The notes under the pieces are model-generated. The model saw nothing but the letters and a program-made list of their open reading frames with translations, had not been told where the DNA came from and made no database searches. The position numbers were made by a program, and so were the translations under genes. This document shows, in pieces, positions 39,601 through 46,621 of a stretch of 52,304 nucleotides of DNA. Origin of the DNA: a virus; IMG/VR virus record IMGVR_UViG_3300020197_000033, positions 1 through 52,304 of that record. One strand, given 5' to 3'. The number at the start of each line of letters is the position of its first letter. The first letter of the stretch is position 1.

Positions 39601-40412
39601 AAACAGTCAGATTGGGACCTACTGGTAAAATCTTTGCATTCCAGTTTGAATCTACTACAACCAACTCTGCTCCCCCAATTGTTACTAACTCTACAGCTAA
39701 AGTTATTAACCTTAATGCTGATTTATTGGATGGATTGGATACTTCTTCTACAGATACTAGTGGCAATAGTGTTGTAACAAGAACTAGTGGCAATTTCTCA
39801 GGAAATATTATCAGTGCAAATTCATTTGCAGGTGGTAATGGAACATTCACTCAGTTAACCTGCAATGGTGGAATGACCGTAACTGGCACACTTAATGCTA
39901 GTGGTGGAATCACTGGTAGTATTAGTGGTAATATTAGTGGCAATGCTGCGACAGCGACTCTTGCCAATAATGTACGGGGTAATGGTGGATCTGTTCTATA
40001 TCAAAGCGGTCAAGATCAGACTACTACAAGCGGTTCCTTTACGTTCAATGGATCCCAATTAAGTGTTGGTGGGGATATTGTTGCATTTGCTTCTGACATT
40101 AGACTTAAAACCAATATTGAACCCATTGAAGATGCGATTTCGAGAATTAGAAAACTTAGTGGATTTACGTATAACTTAAATGATCGTGCAGAAAATGAAC
40201 TTGGACTTACAAGCGAGGAAAGATTAGTTGGTCTTTCTGCTCAAGAAGTTTTGGCGGTATTGCCAGAGGCAGTAAAACCTGCTCCTGCAAATCCAGAATA
40301 TCTAACAGTACAATATGAAAAACTTGTTCCCTTACTTATCGAGGCTATTAAAGAACAACAAAATCAAATTGATAAATTGACTGCAATGGTTGAGAATTTG
40401 ACTAATAAATAA
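33666..40412 (+). CDS. Very large tail fibre/structural protein with C-terminal S74 chaperone
   Basis: A 2,248-residue protein. The N-terminus (MPLSRLENFLKNAEGNILYV then LTRPFKTIQRALIEAARF) resembles a pectate-lyase-like beta-helix start used in cyanophage fibres. The middle is a long series of beta domains with PG-GY turns. Residues about 1780-1990 form regular repeats around GI-T (VGVITDLHSTVGVFTNGLFANVG type), probably a trimeric beta-solenoid. The end is an intramolecular chaperone/peptidase S74 domain: SDIRLKTNIEPIEDAISRIRKLSGFTY (Ser-Asp cleavage site) and VQYEKLVPLLIEAIKEQ. It likely trimerises, self-cleaves and binds the host surface. Confidence 0.9.
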   Translation: MPLSRLENFLKNAEGNILYVNPSDFDATDSLENRGNSLTRPFKTIQRALIEAARFSYQTGKNNDRIDRTTILTFPGTHYIDNRPGYTVQETGGVAVYKARRNSSYISQTLQEFTTETNFDILDRNNELYKYNSVEGGVILPRGTSIIGLDLRKTKIRPLYVPDPEDSRFEYTSIFRVTGTCYFTAFTIFDGDISKTCYYDFDSNVRRPTFSHHKLSCFQYADGVNNIIIDGADSQLTDLDMYYYKIAKAYGDASGRAIGDFPTFDDFEPNVDEFRIVGDLSADPIGITSIRAGDGNTSSTVITVDTLRNHGLFKDTPILIAGITTSIQSYNGSFLVSEVITDRQFRFVAPSAPGNPLPIPQEFQNSSVIIEPDTVSSASPYVFNCSLRSVYGMNGMDCNGDKATGFKSMVVAQFTGISIQKDDNAFVIYNPDTAVFNDTNTVSDAEKPLHSNSKAIYKPRYETSHMRIRNNAVVQIVSVFAIAFARHFHAERGGDASITNSNSNFGQTALESEGFRPQSFDRDNTGYITHIIPPRELVEEETTVSWLTIDVAKTVGTANTSRLYLYGYDTLEISPPSQIDSYRVGGKKGERLYLSLVNTLSGTAQQATYEAPVLMQVTSGVGTSRSKEYDVIRSSGVNYVISNVFGLVQNHQLVNGEKVRIFSDTGETPNGIVNDKIYYAITGGTLANNRMQLAATFNDAIARRPITGLSNAGGKLKIVSTVADKVPGEPGHPIQWDDVVLNWYILVNPSFSVNTIYPNLVALGAGVIGEESGSTYITRRVDNRSLLDRVYRVRYVIPKEHIDARPPTPGFVLQESKTTGISSASFLSANLSNPTQLKNVKLIKNATYSSGSIIFTTEKNHGLEENDLVTVTNVQSSNNSTAKFGFGYNGENVVTQVLSAKQFRVAGITTDPGTFQNQINQRTTQQQIDVLPTIQKSKSVDSLYVYRVNEIRGHRPGISGQDGIYNVTLACGSIALDKDLGFGVSFKAFSQDVRNLYPQQDRDNYDSDPQPTVSFASPEIVGKVVTNDRKRSLTRESLNIFMQGFNVGTAVTGAVITGTGNTTITLFSTVEHKFNSIKKLNVINPGAGYNNASGIATVIYDAELVNNALPGRNASVKVTVSAAGTITDISLNDGGSAYGIGNTMTISAYPAGNPTTFAVVQVSDIFDNVGDGLDLNGFANDAYNGTFKIVEVPTSKSVSVELGTYRSAGDVYIPRTDRRFPQYSAANPGVAITSIEVLDRSKGIARVRVKGNHTLVAGNTLTIWGTGNRLFDERTFVVDDVEPNAPLTGLHINVGIITAGVSTAYSITNSRLFGYGVRSKSRALGQGENNLGARGSVIWTGISTTLAAPISATDTTISLTDTAGFRRGDYLQINAEIVRIANDNINTVLRGQFGTVSIPAISGTTVKKVDIIPIELRRPSILRASGHTFEYLGYGSGNYSTSLPQKQNRVLGSEEQLTAQKKELSGGKVVYTGMNDSGEFYTGYNKLSAITGEEEIIGAPIFTYTGDDAETETTRKLSGVFDELLVREGITVEGGDNNNRTSQFYGPVNFTKKLTNNSEEGIETINLYLKGSAPQGKLLTVGISTPAVTKRSGDTSFVSTPLAGGYLGWIFSEGEWRRFGVVSQERDRNFIKLDQLGIGRSNSAFNFTDALEVNGTVKLKDLYVSGIVTFASNQSFSGVTYDTIIVKKVANFWGYNTTGGISAEGIPWENYNRYTQVHEAGVSQLYDLETVGTYVTFKPSSKLRIEGPIFDSFAGVSTFVGTLDVGNLECDGGSVNVTFLNALQAGISTLAVNNTLSARVGVITDLHSTVGVFTNGLFANVGIVTNLFSTTTRVDTLYAFNGITTNVVALNNVTTPVVYSNVGVLTNISGTNLNYSNITGVAVTATRLNFTDQFFGPTAFVNTGIITSVQARYIGGLGNAGPGQPSLQMNVNSGVVTSLVGYAITYQELQLTSGGRASIPILYANTGIITNLGDGTTNQTVRLGPTGKIFAFQFESTTTNSAPPIVTNSTAKVINLNADLLDGLDTSSTDTSGNSVVTRTSGNFSGNIISANSFAGGNGTFTQLTCNGGMTVTGTLNASGGITGSISGNISGNAATATLANNVRGNGGSVLYQSGQDQTTTSGSFTFNGSQLSVGGDIVAFASDIRLKTNIEPIEDAISRIRKLSGFTYNLNDRAENELGLTSEERLVGLSAQEVLAVLPEAVKPAPANPEYLTVQYEKLVPLLIEAIKEQQNQIDKLTAMVENLTNK

Positions 40413-40430
40413 TAAAAAGTAATTTTCGTC

Positions 40431-41198
40431 ATGAATTTAAATATTTTTGATTCGAATAATATTGATGTTAATAATCATTTGCTGATTAGAACTGATAGAA
40501 TTGGACCAGATAAAAATCATCCTGTATTCACTGTTGATAATATACTAACAGATCCAGATAAATTGGTGTCTGATGTAATCGAAAAGATGCCTGTGGATGT
40601 ATCTGCCTTTAGATCATCGTCATTTCCTGGTATCCAAGTTCCACTCAATTTGAGGTTTGGTCAAATTAACAATTTTTTAGCTTATTGTATCAATGAACAA
40701 ACGGATTTCGATGTAGATAATTCAGATAGCTTGGACATATCATATCAATTGAATATATTAAAAACAAATGATACATGCGAGTGGAAATCTCTTCAACCGC
40801 ATGTAGATCCTTCTATGTTTGCATTTGTACTATATTTAAATCCAGATGAAGAGTGTAGAGGAGGCACTTCATTCTTTGAACATTCTGAATGTGGAGTTTA
40901 TAATATGGAACATGTTGATCCGAAGTTTAAGAGACAGGAAATCTACTGGAACTATAAAGAATGGGAATTTAATAATGTAGAAAAATTTACTGAAATCATT
41001 GAAACGGATAGGTCAAATATTGATGCATCCTGGAAAGAAATCCATCATGTTAAGATGAAATATAATAGAATGGTAATATATCCCAGTTATTTGTGGCACA
41101 CTGCAGTTTATAATAAATCGGATTACGCCGAGTTCTCTAGAGTTTCCATTTCTGGATTTGTAAGTAAAAACTATTTTACAAATGCAAGATCATATTAA
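40431..41198 (+). CDS. 2OG-Fe(II) oxygenase-like protein (DUF6445-like)
   Basis: A 255-residue protein. Iron ligands H124 and D126 in QPHVDPSMFAFVLYLN, GGTSFF in the barrel, and the distal His in YPSYLWHTA with a following Arg (FSRVSISGF) fit a 2-oxoglutarate oxygenase or a close relative. It lies right after the fibre gene and overlaps another oxygenase, so hydroxylation of a virion or surface component is a reasonable guess. The substrate is unknown. Confidence 0.75.
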   Translation: MNLNIFDSNNIDVNNHLLIRTDRIGPDKNHPVFTVDNILTDPDKLVSDVIEKMPVDVSAFRSSSFPGIQVPLNLRFGQINNFLAYCINEQTDFDVDNSDSLDISYQLNILKTNDTCEWKSLQPHVDPSMFAFVLYLNPDEECRGGTSFFEHSECGVYNMEHVDPKFKRQEIYWNYKEWEFNNVEKFTEIIETDRSNIDASWKEIHHVKMKYNRMVIYPSYLWHTAVYNKSDYAEFSRVSISGFVSKNYFTNARSY

Positions 41199-41745
41199 AC
41201 ATTTTGATCATATTTTAGATGCAGATGATTATTTTTCTCTTCTAAACCTATGTAATGGGTTTGATTTTGGTGATATATCATCTCCACGAGGGAGTTTTTA
41301 TTTTCTTGATGGTAAAAGATACAATAAAAAAATAATCAAAAATGATGGACTGATATTTGATATTATTCATAAGGCATTTGTATCTACTATGCCAAAAATA
41401 TATGAACAGTATGGTAGTGTGATTCCAAATGATTTAAGATACAATAAATACAGTGGATACTGGTTATGTAAATATACTGAAGGATCATATCTTTCGTATC
41501 ATAGTGATTCTGATGCTGATGCTGGTTCAATCACAGCATCATTTTCAATCAATGAAAATTATGAGGGTGGTGATCTCATTTTTTGGGATGATTATAAAAT
41601 TGAAAAGAAAAAGAACTGCATACATACATATCCAAGTTCTTTAACCCATCCGCACAGAGTTGATAAAATAACGAAGGGGGTTAGATACTCTGTAGTTGTT
41701 TGGTTTGCTTATCAAAAAGGAGAGGATTGGAGAGAAACATGGTAA
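41182..41745 (+). CDS. Prolyl-4-hydroxylase-type 2OG-Fe(II) oxygenase
   Basis: A 187-residue enzyme. H107 and D109 (YHSDSDA), H158 (HPHRV) and R168 (GVRYSVVVWF) are the iron and 2-oxoglutarate ligands; YEGGDLIFW is the usual barrel strand. It overlaps the upstream oxygenase by 17 bases and the next gene by 7, so the three are co-translated. A prolyl-hydroxylase-like role on a phage or host protein is possible but unproven. Confidence 0.88.
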   Translation: MQDHIKHFDHILDADDYFSLLNLCNGFDFGDISSPRGSFYFLDGKRYNKKIIKNDGLIFDIIHKAFVSTMPKIYEQYGSVIPNDLRYNKYSGYWLCKYTEGSYLSYHSDSDADAGSITASFSINENYEGGDLIFWDDYKIEKKKNCIHTYPSSLTHPHRVDKITKGVRYSVVVWFAYQKGEDWRETW

Positions 41746-42704
41746 ATCTAACTTCTATTAGAAGACTTATTGATTGCGGAAGTTATTCTGAGTTGATTAA
41801 CGAAACTGACTATAAAAACCTTGAGAATCTAATTACTCATAGACAAGATGTGTTTGGTAATAAAAAATTACATGATGGTGTTATGTTTGTCCAAGAGTAT
41901 GTTAATAAAAAACCATTAGAAAGAAGTAAATATGCCTTTATGATGTCTCAACCAACTGGTATTGGTCAATGGCAAAGTATTAACGGAAAAATATACGAAA
42001 ATAAAATTTTAAATTATATTTTAGAGGTAAAATCCATTACTCTAAGTAATAATGAAGTAGAAGAAGAACTTATATTTTTTGAATATTTTCCTCTATTTGC
42101 GGAAAGTATTTCATATATAAAAACTTTTATCTCAGAACTTCTGGGTGTTGCGGATATTCCAGATATTTCAACATTTTTATCAAATATTGATGGATTATCT
42201 GAAGATTATACTGTTGAGTATTCTTTAAGATATATACTGCACAATCATAAGTCAAACTCTGTTAAATTGTATATTTTTAAGAGAACAGATGATACAAATA
42301 ATCTTACAAACTTAATTTCTAAAGTTGCAACTAATAAAACATCCAAATTATTCCAAAATGCAAATGGAGTAGCTAATTGTTTTAGTGGATTGTTTTACAA
42401 CGAAAATGTTAATTCTTCATTTTTTATTGAAGTAACACCAGATGGAATATGTGAACAGATTGGATATGCTGCTGTTCCTGGACAAAGCCGCGAATTAGTC
42501 AATGCTTTTTCTACTGTTCCTCAAGATTGCGAAAACCACATTATTTCCGAGTCTTGTAGGTGGGGATGGATCCCTGAAGAACACTCTTGGAAGATTTCTG
42601 AGTGGAAAAATGATAATAGATTTACAAATGTATTCATATCGTTTGATGTCTCTGTAACATCTAACTCTGTGTTATCTAAAGTAATCTATGGTGTTAGGAA
42701 TTAA
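41739..42704 (+). CDS. Hypothetical protein, possibly tail-associated
   Basis: A 321-residue protein from ATG 41739 (MVNLTSIRRLIDCGSYSELI). Mixed alpha/beta with no motif I recognise. A C-terminal CRWGWIPEEHSWKISEWKNDNRF stretch is Trp-rich. Its stop overlaps the convergent adhesin-like gene by four bases. Co-transcription with the fibre and oxygenases suggests a tail, chaperone or modification role. Confidence 0.65.
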   Translation: MVNLTSIRRLIDCGSYSELINETDYKNLENLITHRQDVFGNKKLHDGVMFVQEYVNKKPLERSKYAFMMSQPTGIGQWQSINGKIYENKILNYILEVKSITLSNNEVEEELIFFEYFPLFAESISYIKTFISELLGVADIPDISTFLSNIDGLSEDYTVEYSLRYILHNHKSNSVKLYIFKRTDDTNNLTNLISKVATNKTSKLFQNANGVANCFSGLFYNENVNSSFFIEVTPDGICEQIGYAAVPGQSRELVNAFSTVPQDCENHIISESCRWGWIPEEHSWKISEWKNDNRFTNVFISFDVSVTSNSVLSKVIYGVRN

Positions 42705-44287
42705 ATAAATACCCAATTTCCTGAGCCACTTTGGGTTACTTTTGTCCCCGCAGCACCTCCCCCTTCACCATTCTGGCCAGATCCACCGCTATTAGCGTTT
42801 CCACACCCACCTTGTCCGCCGCCACCGCCGGAACCATCGCCTCCGCGGCCGCCAGGGTTTCCATTTGCTCCATTATCCCCCCCGCGGCCGCCACTTCCGC
42901 CATCACCGCCACGGCCTCCTCTGCCGTTTCCACCACCGCCTTGCGAGCCGGGAACTCCCGATGCCATTGATGGAGAGGTGGCAAATGTATCAACCCAAAA
43001 CTGACCGTTCCACCAAAATCCTCTACCCATACCACCGTTGCCGCCCGCTCCGCCGGCGCCACCACTATTATTTCCTCCATAACATACTCGCTGACTTCCA
43101 TTACAGAACCAACTGCCGTCACATCTCACGTCCCCACCTTGTTGGCCGTTGCCTCCATCACCGCCTCGGCCTCCTTTTCCGCCACCGCCGCCGGCACCTT
43201 TAATTCTATTAACAAAATCATCGTTGGTAATATGAATCGTGCTTGATAAGTGCATTGCTACACCGCCTGCACCACCGTTTATTGGTCCAGGTTTCCCTCT
43301 AACCATTCCAGAAACACGCAATTCACAACGTCCAGTCAAACCTTCATTGATTCTCAACCCAGGATTACCATCGTTAGAACCACACTGACCATTCAAATAT
43401 ATTTCTTTTCTTATATTTCCAGTCCAAAGCTGATCTCCAAAAATTTGCCATCTGCTATTAAGATGAGTAAATTGACCATTGCAATTAGCTCGTATTTTTG
43501 CCGTAGAACCCCTAAAGTTACTAAAACGGATCGTGCCGCCTGTGGGAATACCGTTATTATATGAAATGTTGGGAATTACTGAACCTCCTCTGAAATAATT
43601 ACCAATATTATTTCCGCCACCAAAAGCTGATCTAATACTACCAAAGCTAATTGAACCACTAGTGAATAAGTTATCTGGAACTAAGGTAACTGTGTTTGCA
43701 ACTAAATTAGATATGTCTCGTACTTTTTCTATATCTGATGCATTTTTAATCGTATATGATTCATCCAAATCCATAGTAATAACCCTAGGTCCGTTTGGAT
43801 CTAATTTGGTTATTGTCTCCTCATCATCATTGATAATGTAAATCAGTTCAGAATTTCCGTTAAATTTTGCAGCATTTTCTCTTAAATACTGAACTGCATC
43901 TTTTAAATCAATATTATCATCGGAATCTTTATCTAAATCTCTGATGAGAACATTGACGAATACTGAAGATGGCGATGAATAGAACTTGATTAGTATATCG
44001 TTATCGATTGTGATATTGCTTGACCCATCTTCTTCATACTTAATGCCATTTTTGACCTCATGTGTTGCATGAATGAAAATAGGTCTAGTTCCTAATTTTT
44101 TACCATCATCATATTCTCCATCATAATACCAAACATACATTGGAAAATCTCCATGTGTTTTTAGAGATTTGTATATTATTTCTCTAAATTTGGATTGATA
44201 TACTTTTGGAGCCCATTCTGGTATAATACCAGAACGACCATCTTCCTCTGCTTGTCTTTCCAGTTCTACACACTCTAATGAGGACAT
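42701..44287 (-). CDS. Glycine-rich adhesin-like tail tip protein
   Basis: A 528-residue protein from ATG 44287 (MSSLECVELERQAEEDG). Residues 1-190 are an acidic alpha/beta domain with IYIINDDEETITKLDP. Residues 200-350 are beta-rich (GGTIRFSNFRGSTAKIRANC). From about residue 360 Gly dominates, with repeated GGxGG blocks broken by Cys/Trp loops, ending GSGNWVFI. This design resembles the polyglycine-II sandwich of the S16-type gp38 adhesin of T-even phages, so it may bind the host receptor. It is the only minus-strand gene in this half and has its own late box. Confidence 0.75.
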   Translation of the reverse strand: MSSLECVELERQAEEDGRSGIIPEWAPKVYQSKFREIIYKSLKTHGDFPMYVWYYDGEYDDGKKLGTRPIFIHATHEVKNGIKYEEDGSSNITIDNDILIKFYSSPSSVFVNVLIRDLDKDSDDNIDLKDAVQYLRENAAKFNGNSELIYIINDDEETITKLDPNGPRVITMDLDESYTIKNASDIEKVRDISNLVANTVTLVPDNLFTSGSISFGSIRSAFGGGNNIGNYFRGGSVIPNISYNNGIPTGGTIRFSNFRGSTAKIRANCNGQFTHLNSRWQIFGDQLWTGNIRKEIYLNGQCGSNDGNPGLRINEGLTGRCELRVSGMVRGKPGPINGGAGGVAMHLSSTIHITNDDFVNRIKGAGGGGGKGGRGGDGGNGQQGGDVRCDGSWFCNGSQRVCYGGNNSGGAGGAGGNGGMGRGFWWNGQFWVDTFATSPSMASGVPGSQGGGGNGRGGRGGDGGSGGRGGDNGANGNPGGRGGDGSGGGGGQGGCGNANSGGSGQNGEGGGAAGTKVTQSGSGNWVFI

Positions 44288-44312
44288 TGGTAAATTTATT
44301 GATTCCAATCAA

Positions 44313-44319
44313 TATTTAG
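44313..44319 (-). promoter_or_regulatory. Late promoter box for the glycine-rich adhesin gene
   Basis: On the minus strand GCTAAATATT precedes the ATG at 44287 by about 25 bases. Confidence 0.5.
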
Positions 44320-44352
44320 CATAATAAATAATAAAAATCACTGAAATTGATT

Positions 44353-44520
44353 ATGAAAAACCAAGAAGACTATCAAAAAGAGTTGATCGAAAGACACGAT
44401 GCTCTTGCTCTTGAACTAAGAGAAATGGAAAAATCCTTTAATGTAAAGAAAGAAGAATATCTTAAAATTCAAGGTGCTTTAGAAATGCTTGCGGTACTAA
44501 CAGAACCCAAACAAGATTGA
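44353..44520 (+). CDS. Small coiled-coil protein
   Basis: A 55-residue ORF, MKNQEDYQKELIERHDALAL, with continuous heptad spacing to residue 48. It is divergent from the adhesin gene and 9 bases before an oxygenase gene. I recall similar small coiled-coil proteins in cyanophages, without function. Confidence 0.65.
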   Translation: MKNQEDYQKELIERHDALALELREMEKSFNVKKEEYLKIQGALEMLAVLTEPKQD

Positions 44521-44529
44521 CTTATCACA

Positions 44530-45246
44530 ATGTCAGTTATTGATATTTTGCCTGCACCACTATATGTGGAAGAGTGTCCTTTTCATGACCAAAATAAGAG
44601 GACATTTAATGAAGAACTACTACAAGTCCTGGGTAATGGCATGGAAAACCCATCAGCGAAAGGACTGTATCATTTTGATTATTACTGCGTATTAGATGAT
44701 GATAAGTATTCTAGGTTTAGAACCTGGGTAGAAATACAAGCTGAGATTTTTGTGAGAGATATTCTGGGGTATCATTTGCCAGATAATGAAAGCATGATGA
44801 TGACTGATAGTTGGTTTAACGTATGTGCCAAAAATGGTCATCAGTATCCACATTATCATGGTAATGCTTTTGTTTGTGGATTGTATTACATCAATTTTGA
44901 TGAAAACAATCATGCTCCAACATACTTTGGTAGACCATCATCTAGTCGTAAGTTTCCTGAATATTCGGTTCTGGAACTCAACTATGATAAGAATACAAGA
45001 TACAATCAACTTGACCAAGTAATTGGTAAAGAAGGTACATTATTTCTATGGGAATCTCATATGGTTCATGGATATAAAACAAATGATAAAGACAATCGTT
45101 TTACTTTATCCATGAATTTTATGCCTACAGTGATGACTAATGGAAGTTATGGGTGGAGAGTGAGTAAACTGAATCCTAACGAAAGAAAATCTTGCTATCA
45201 AACATTTCGATCTGGTAAAACATGGAGTTCTCCCGACACACAATAA
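44530..45246 (+). CDS. 2OG-Fe(II) oxygenase superfamily protein
   Basis: A 238-residue protein. Here the first iron motif is H-x-H (QYPHYHGN, H108/H110), followed by FVCGLYYIN, the distal H180 in SHMVHGYK and R190 in DNRFTLSMNF. This arrangement fits the phage 2OG oxygenase family with the Asp replaced by His. It is the fourth such enzyme in the window. Substrate unknown. Confidence 0.85.
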   Translation: MSVIDILPAPLYVEECPFHDQNKRTFNEELLQVLGNGMENPSAKGLYHFDYYCVLDDDKYSRFRTWVEIQAEIFVRDILGYHLPDNESMMMTDSWFNVCAKNGHQYPHYHGNAFVCGLYYINFDENNHAPTYFGRPSSSRKFPEYSVLELNYDKNTRYNQLDQVIGKEGTLFLWESHMVHGYKTNDKDNRFTLSMNFMPTVMTNGSYGWRVSKLNPNERKSCYQTFRSGKTWSSPDTQ

Positions 45247-45252
45247 TTATGT

Positions 45253-45278
45253 GTGTGACAGTTTGATGATTGTCACAC
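45253..45278 (+). other. Perfect inverted repeat after the oxygenase gene
   Basis: GTGTGACA and TGTCACAC are separated by 10 bases and lie 7 bases after the oxygenase stop. No T-run follows, so this is either an RNA 3'-end hairpin or a protein-binding site. TTGCCA-17-TATTGT follows and could be a weak promoter for the next gene. Confidence 0.5.
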
Positions 45279-45327
45279 TTGCCATTACCTATGACGGTAT
45301 GTATTGTAAATACAAAGCAAATCAACC

Positions 45328-45681
45328 ATGACTAAGTGGACTGCACTAATACAAACATCTACGGGTGTTCTTCAAAGAATTAACTTTGACTCCGCTAGTG
45401 GTTGGAGACAAGATGCTATTGCTCAGGTACAGGGAACTTACGGTGCTAAAAAAGTAATTAGTTGTAACCCAGCAGGCAATACGATTGTTCATAAATCTGG
45501 CAATAAAACTAGAAACTCAAATCCAGTTGTTGCAGCTGCTGCAACATCTGCAGTAACTCTGACAGAAATGTTATTAGTTCCGATTATCTTTTTAATCTTA
45601 TGGTTTATTCCCCCTGCAATTATACTGACCACTGCACTTGTTTCTGCCGCAATCGTTGTCTTTCGGAAATTACGGTATTGA
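45328..45681 (+). CDS. Membrane protein of unknown function
   Basis: A 117-residue protein. Residues 1-60 form a polar domain (KWTALIQTSTGVLQRINFDS); residues 68-112 are two adjacent hydrophobic helices with a short turn. No family is recognised. A holin-like two-helix topology is possible, but no endolysin gene lies next to it. Confidence 0.6.
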   Translation: MTKWTALIQTSTGVLQRINFDSASGWRQDAIAQVQGTYGAKKVISCNPAGNTIVHKSGNKTRNSNPVVAAAATSAVTLTEMLLVPIIFLILWFIPPAIILTTALVSAAIVVFRKLRY

Positions 45682-45706
45682 CTTTTAATTGATGATAATA
45701 TATAAT
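45678..45706 (+). promoter_or_regulatory. Sigma-70-type promoter
   Basis: TTGACT (45678-45683), a 17-base spacer and TATAAT (45701-45706), with the next ATG at 45730. Confidence 0.8.
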
Positions 45707-45729
45707 AATTGTAAGTATAATTGAATTAC

Positions 45730-46089
45730 ATGGAAAGTACCACCGAAAATACAGTAGAACAAGAATCTTACCCTGCTCCTGGTGCCCCTTCACAAGCATT
45801 TGTAGGTAAAGGCGAGGGACATGAACAAAGAGTTCTTCGACTCAATAAACAGTTCAAGATTGTTTCTTCTACTCTTGGAAATCTTGATAGTAGATTATCT
45901 GCCTTGGAAAAGTTTGTAGTGAATGCTGTTAATTTTCAAGCAACATTTACAAACGTAATTGCTACTCTCCATGAGATCGAAATGCGAGTCAAGGAATTGG
46001 AAGATTCTAGAGATGAAAAAGCTGCCAAGGATCGTTTTGATCTCACTACCGAAGTTGCTAGAGGACCTGGAGCACCACCAATCGAATAA
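45730..46089 (+). CDS. Hypothetical coiled-coil protein
   Basis: A 119-residue protein from ATG 45730 (MESTTENTVEQESYPAPGAP). A disordered N-terminus is followed by a coiled-coil (about residues 38-98) and a Gly/Pro end. No family is recognised. A terminator/promoter junction follows. Confidence 0.65.
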   Translation: MESTTENTVEQESYPAPGAPSQAFVGKGEGHEQRVLRLNKQFKIVSSTLGNLDSRLSALEKFVVNAVNFQATFTNVIATLHEIEMRVKELEDSRDEKAAKDRFDLTTEVARGPGAPPIE

Positions 46090-46104
46090 GGATTCCTAAT
46101 CAAT

Positions 46105-46140
46105 CCCCCCCTTGACAAGACTGTTGAGGGGGGTTATATT
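46105..46140 (+). promoter_or_regulatory. Overlapping terminator hairpin and sigma-70 promoter
   Basis: CCCCCC (46105-46110) pairs with GGGGGG (46128-46133). Within and after it lie TTGACA (46112-46117), a 17-base spacer and TATATT (46135-46140). One short segment can therefore end the upstream transcript and start the early-type region to the right. Confidence 0.7.
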
Positions 46141-46165
46141 ACATAGGTAATCAACAAACGGACCC

Positions 46166-46321
46166 ATGCTCTGGCAAGACCGCAACGGCACCTGGCACTC
46201 TACTCAATCTCCCATTGATGCTAAGATTGAACAGGCAATGATTGCTGACAATGCTGAAAAAGTGTGGACCGAACGTGAATTGTCTGGTGATGCACTGTTT
46301 GACGAATTGTTTGGGGGGTGA
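46166..46321 (+). CDS. Small acidic protein
   Basis: A 51-residue ORF starting MLWQDRNGTWHSTQSPIDAKI, about 20 bases after the expected start of the promoter at 46112. Its C-terminus is acidic (SGDALFDELFGG). First gene of the right-hand early region. Function unknown. Confidence 0.6.
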   Translation: MLWQDRNGTWHSTQSPIDAKIEQAMIADNAEKVWTERELSGDALFDELFGG

Positions 46322-46408
46322 ATGTGACGTTCCGCGAACTGGTACACACCTCTTGACAACCATACAAAACTGCGTTACCTTAAGAAAGTCAACACAATTT
46401 TAACTGAC

Positions 46409-46537
46409 ATGTTTGATTTTGATGAATTAGATCGTATCGAAACTTCTGTTCTCGATGACGATCTTTTTGATTGGATGAGTTCAGGTGTTGTTGAAGAGTT
46501 TGACTCTGAGACACTTGCTTTGCTCAAGGAGTTCTGA
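46409..46537 (+). CDS. Small acidic protein, possibly N-terminally truncated
   Basis: A 42-residue ORF from ATG 46409 (MFDFDELDRIETSVLDDDLF), strongly acidic. The frame stays open and protein-like upstream to TGA 46325 (NWYTPLDNHTKLRYLKKVNT), but that part has no ATG, GTG or TTG. Either a rare start is used or the original start was lost. Confidence 0.5.
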   Translation: MFDFDELDRIETSVLDDDLFDWMSSGVVEEFDSETLALLKEF

Positions 46538-46549
46538 TATTTTATGTTT

Positions 46550-46620
46550 ATGGGAATGAGATGCGCCCCAAAGACACTCACCATTTCTCAATGTATTCTA
46601 AATTAAAAGGAGAAACACTC
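46550..46620 (+). repeat. Leader repeat, copy A (before the ParB-domain gene)
   Basis: The 70 bases from 46551 match 48901-48970 at 62 positions. Both copies end in an AAAGGAGA ribosome binding site just before a start codon. Both also contain an 18-codon frame opening MGMRCA whose stop (TAA in A, TGA in B) falls at the ribosome binding site, and a TGAGA/TCTCA pairing. Confidence 0.85.
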
Positions 46621-46621
46621 T

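Noticed and set aside
42731-43564. Several plus-strand ORFs opposite the glycine-rich adhesin gene, and a 128-residue minus-strand ORF in another frame
   Set aside because: They arise because the GC-rich Gly codons leave other frames open. None has a ribosome binding site or a recognisable domain.
45253-45278. CRISPR-like or transposon-end repeat
   Set aside because: It is a single inverted repeat with no array, target-site duplication or transposase nearby. No insertion sequence, integrase or CRISPR array was seen in the window.
45328-45681. Holin gene
   Set aside because: Two adjacent membrane helices fit, but the soluble N-terminal domain is long and no lysis partner is adjacent, so I left the function open.
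46550-46620. Calling the 18-codon mini-ORFs in the repeated leader firm genes
   Set aside because: Neither copy has a ribosome binding site before its ATG, and most changes alter amino acids. I keep them as a hypothesis only.
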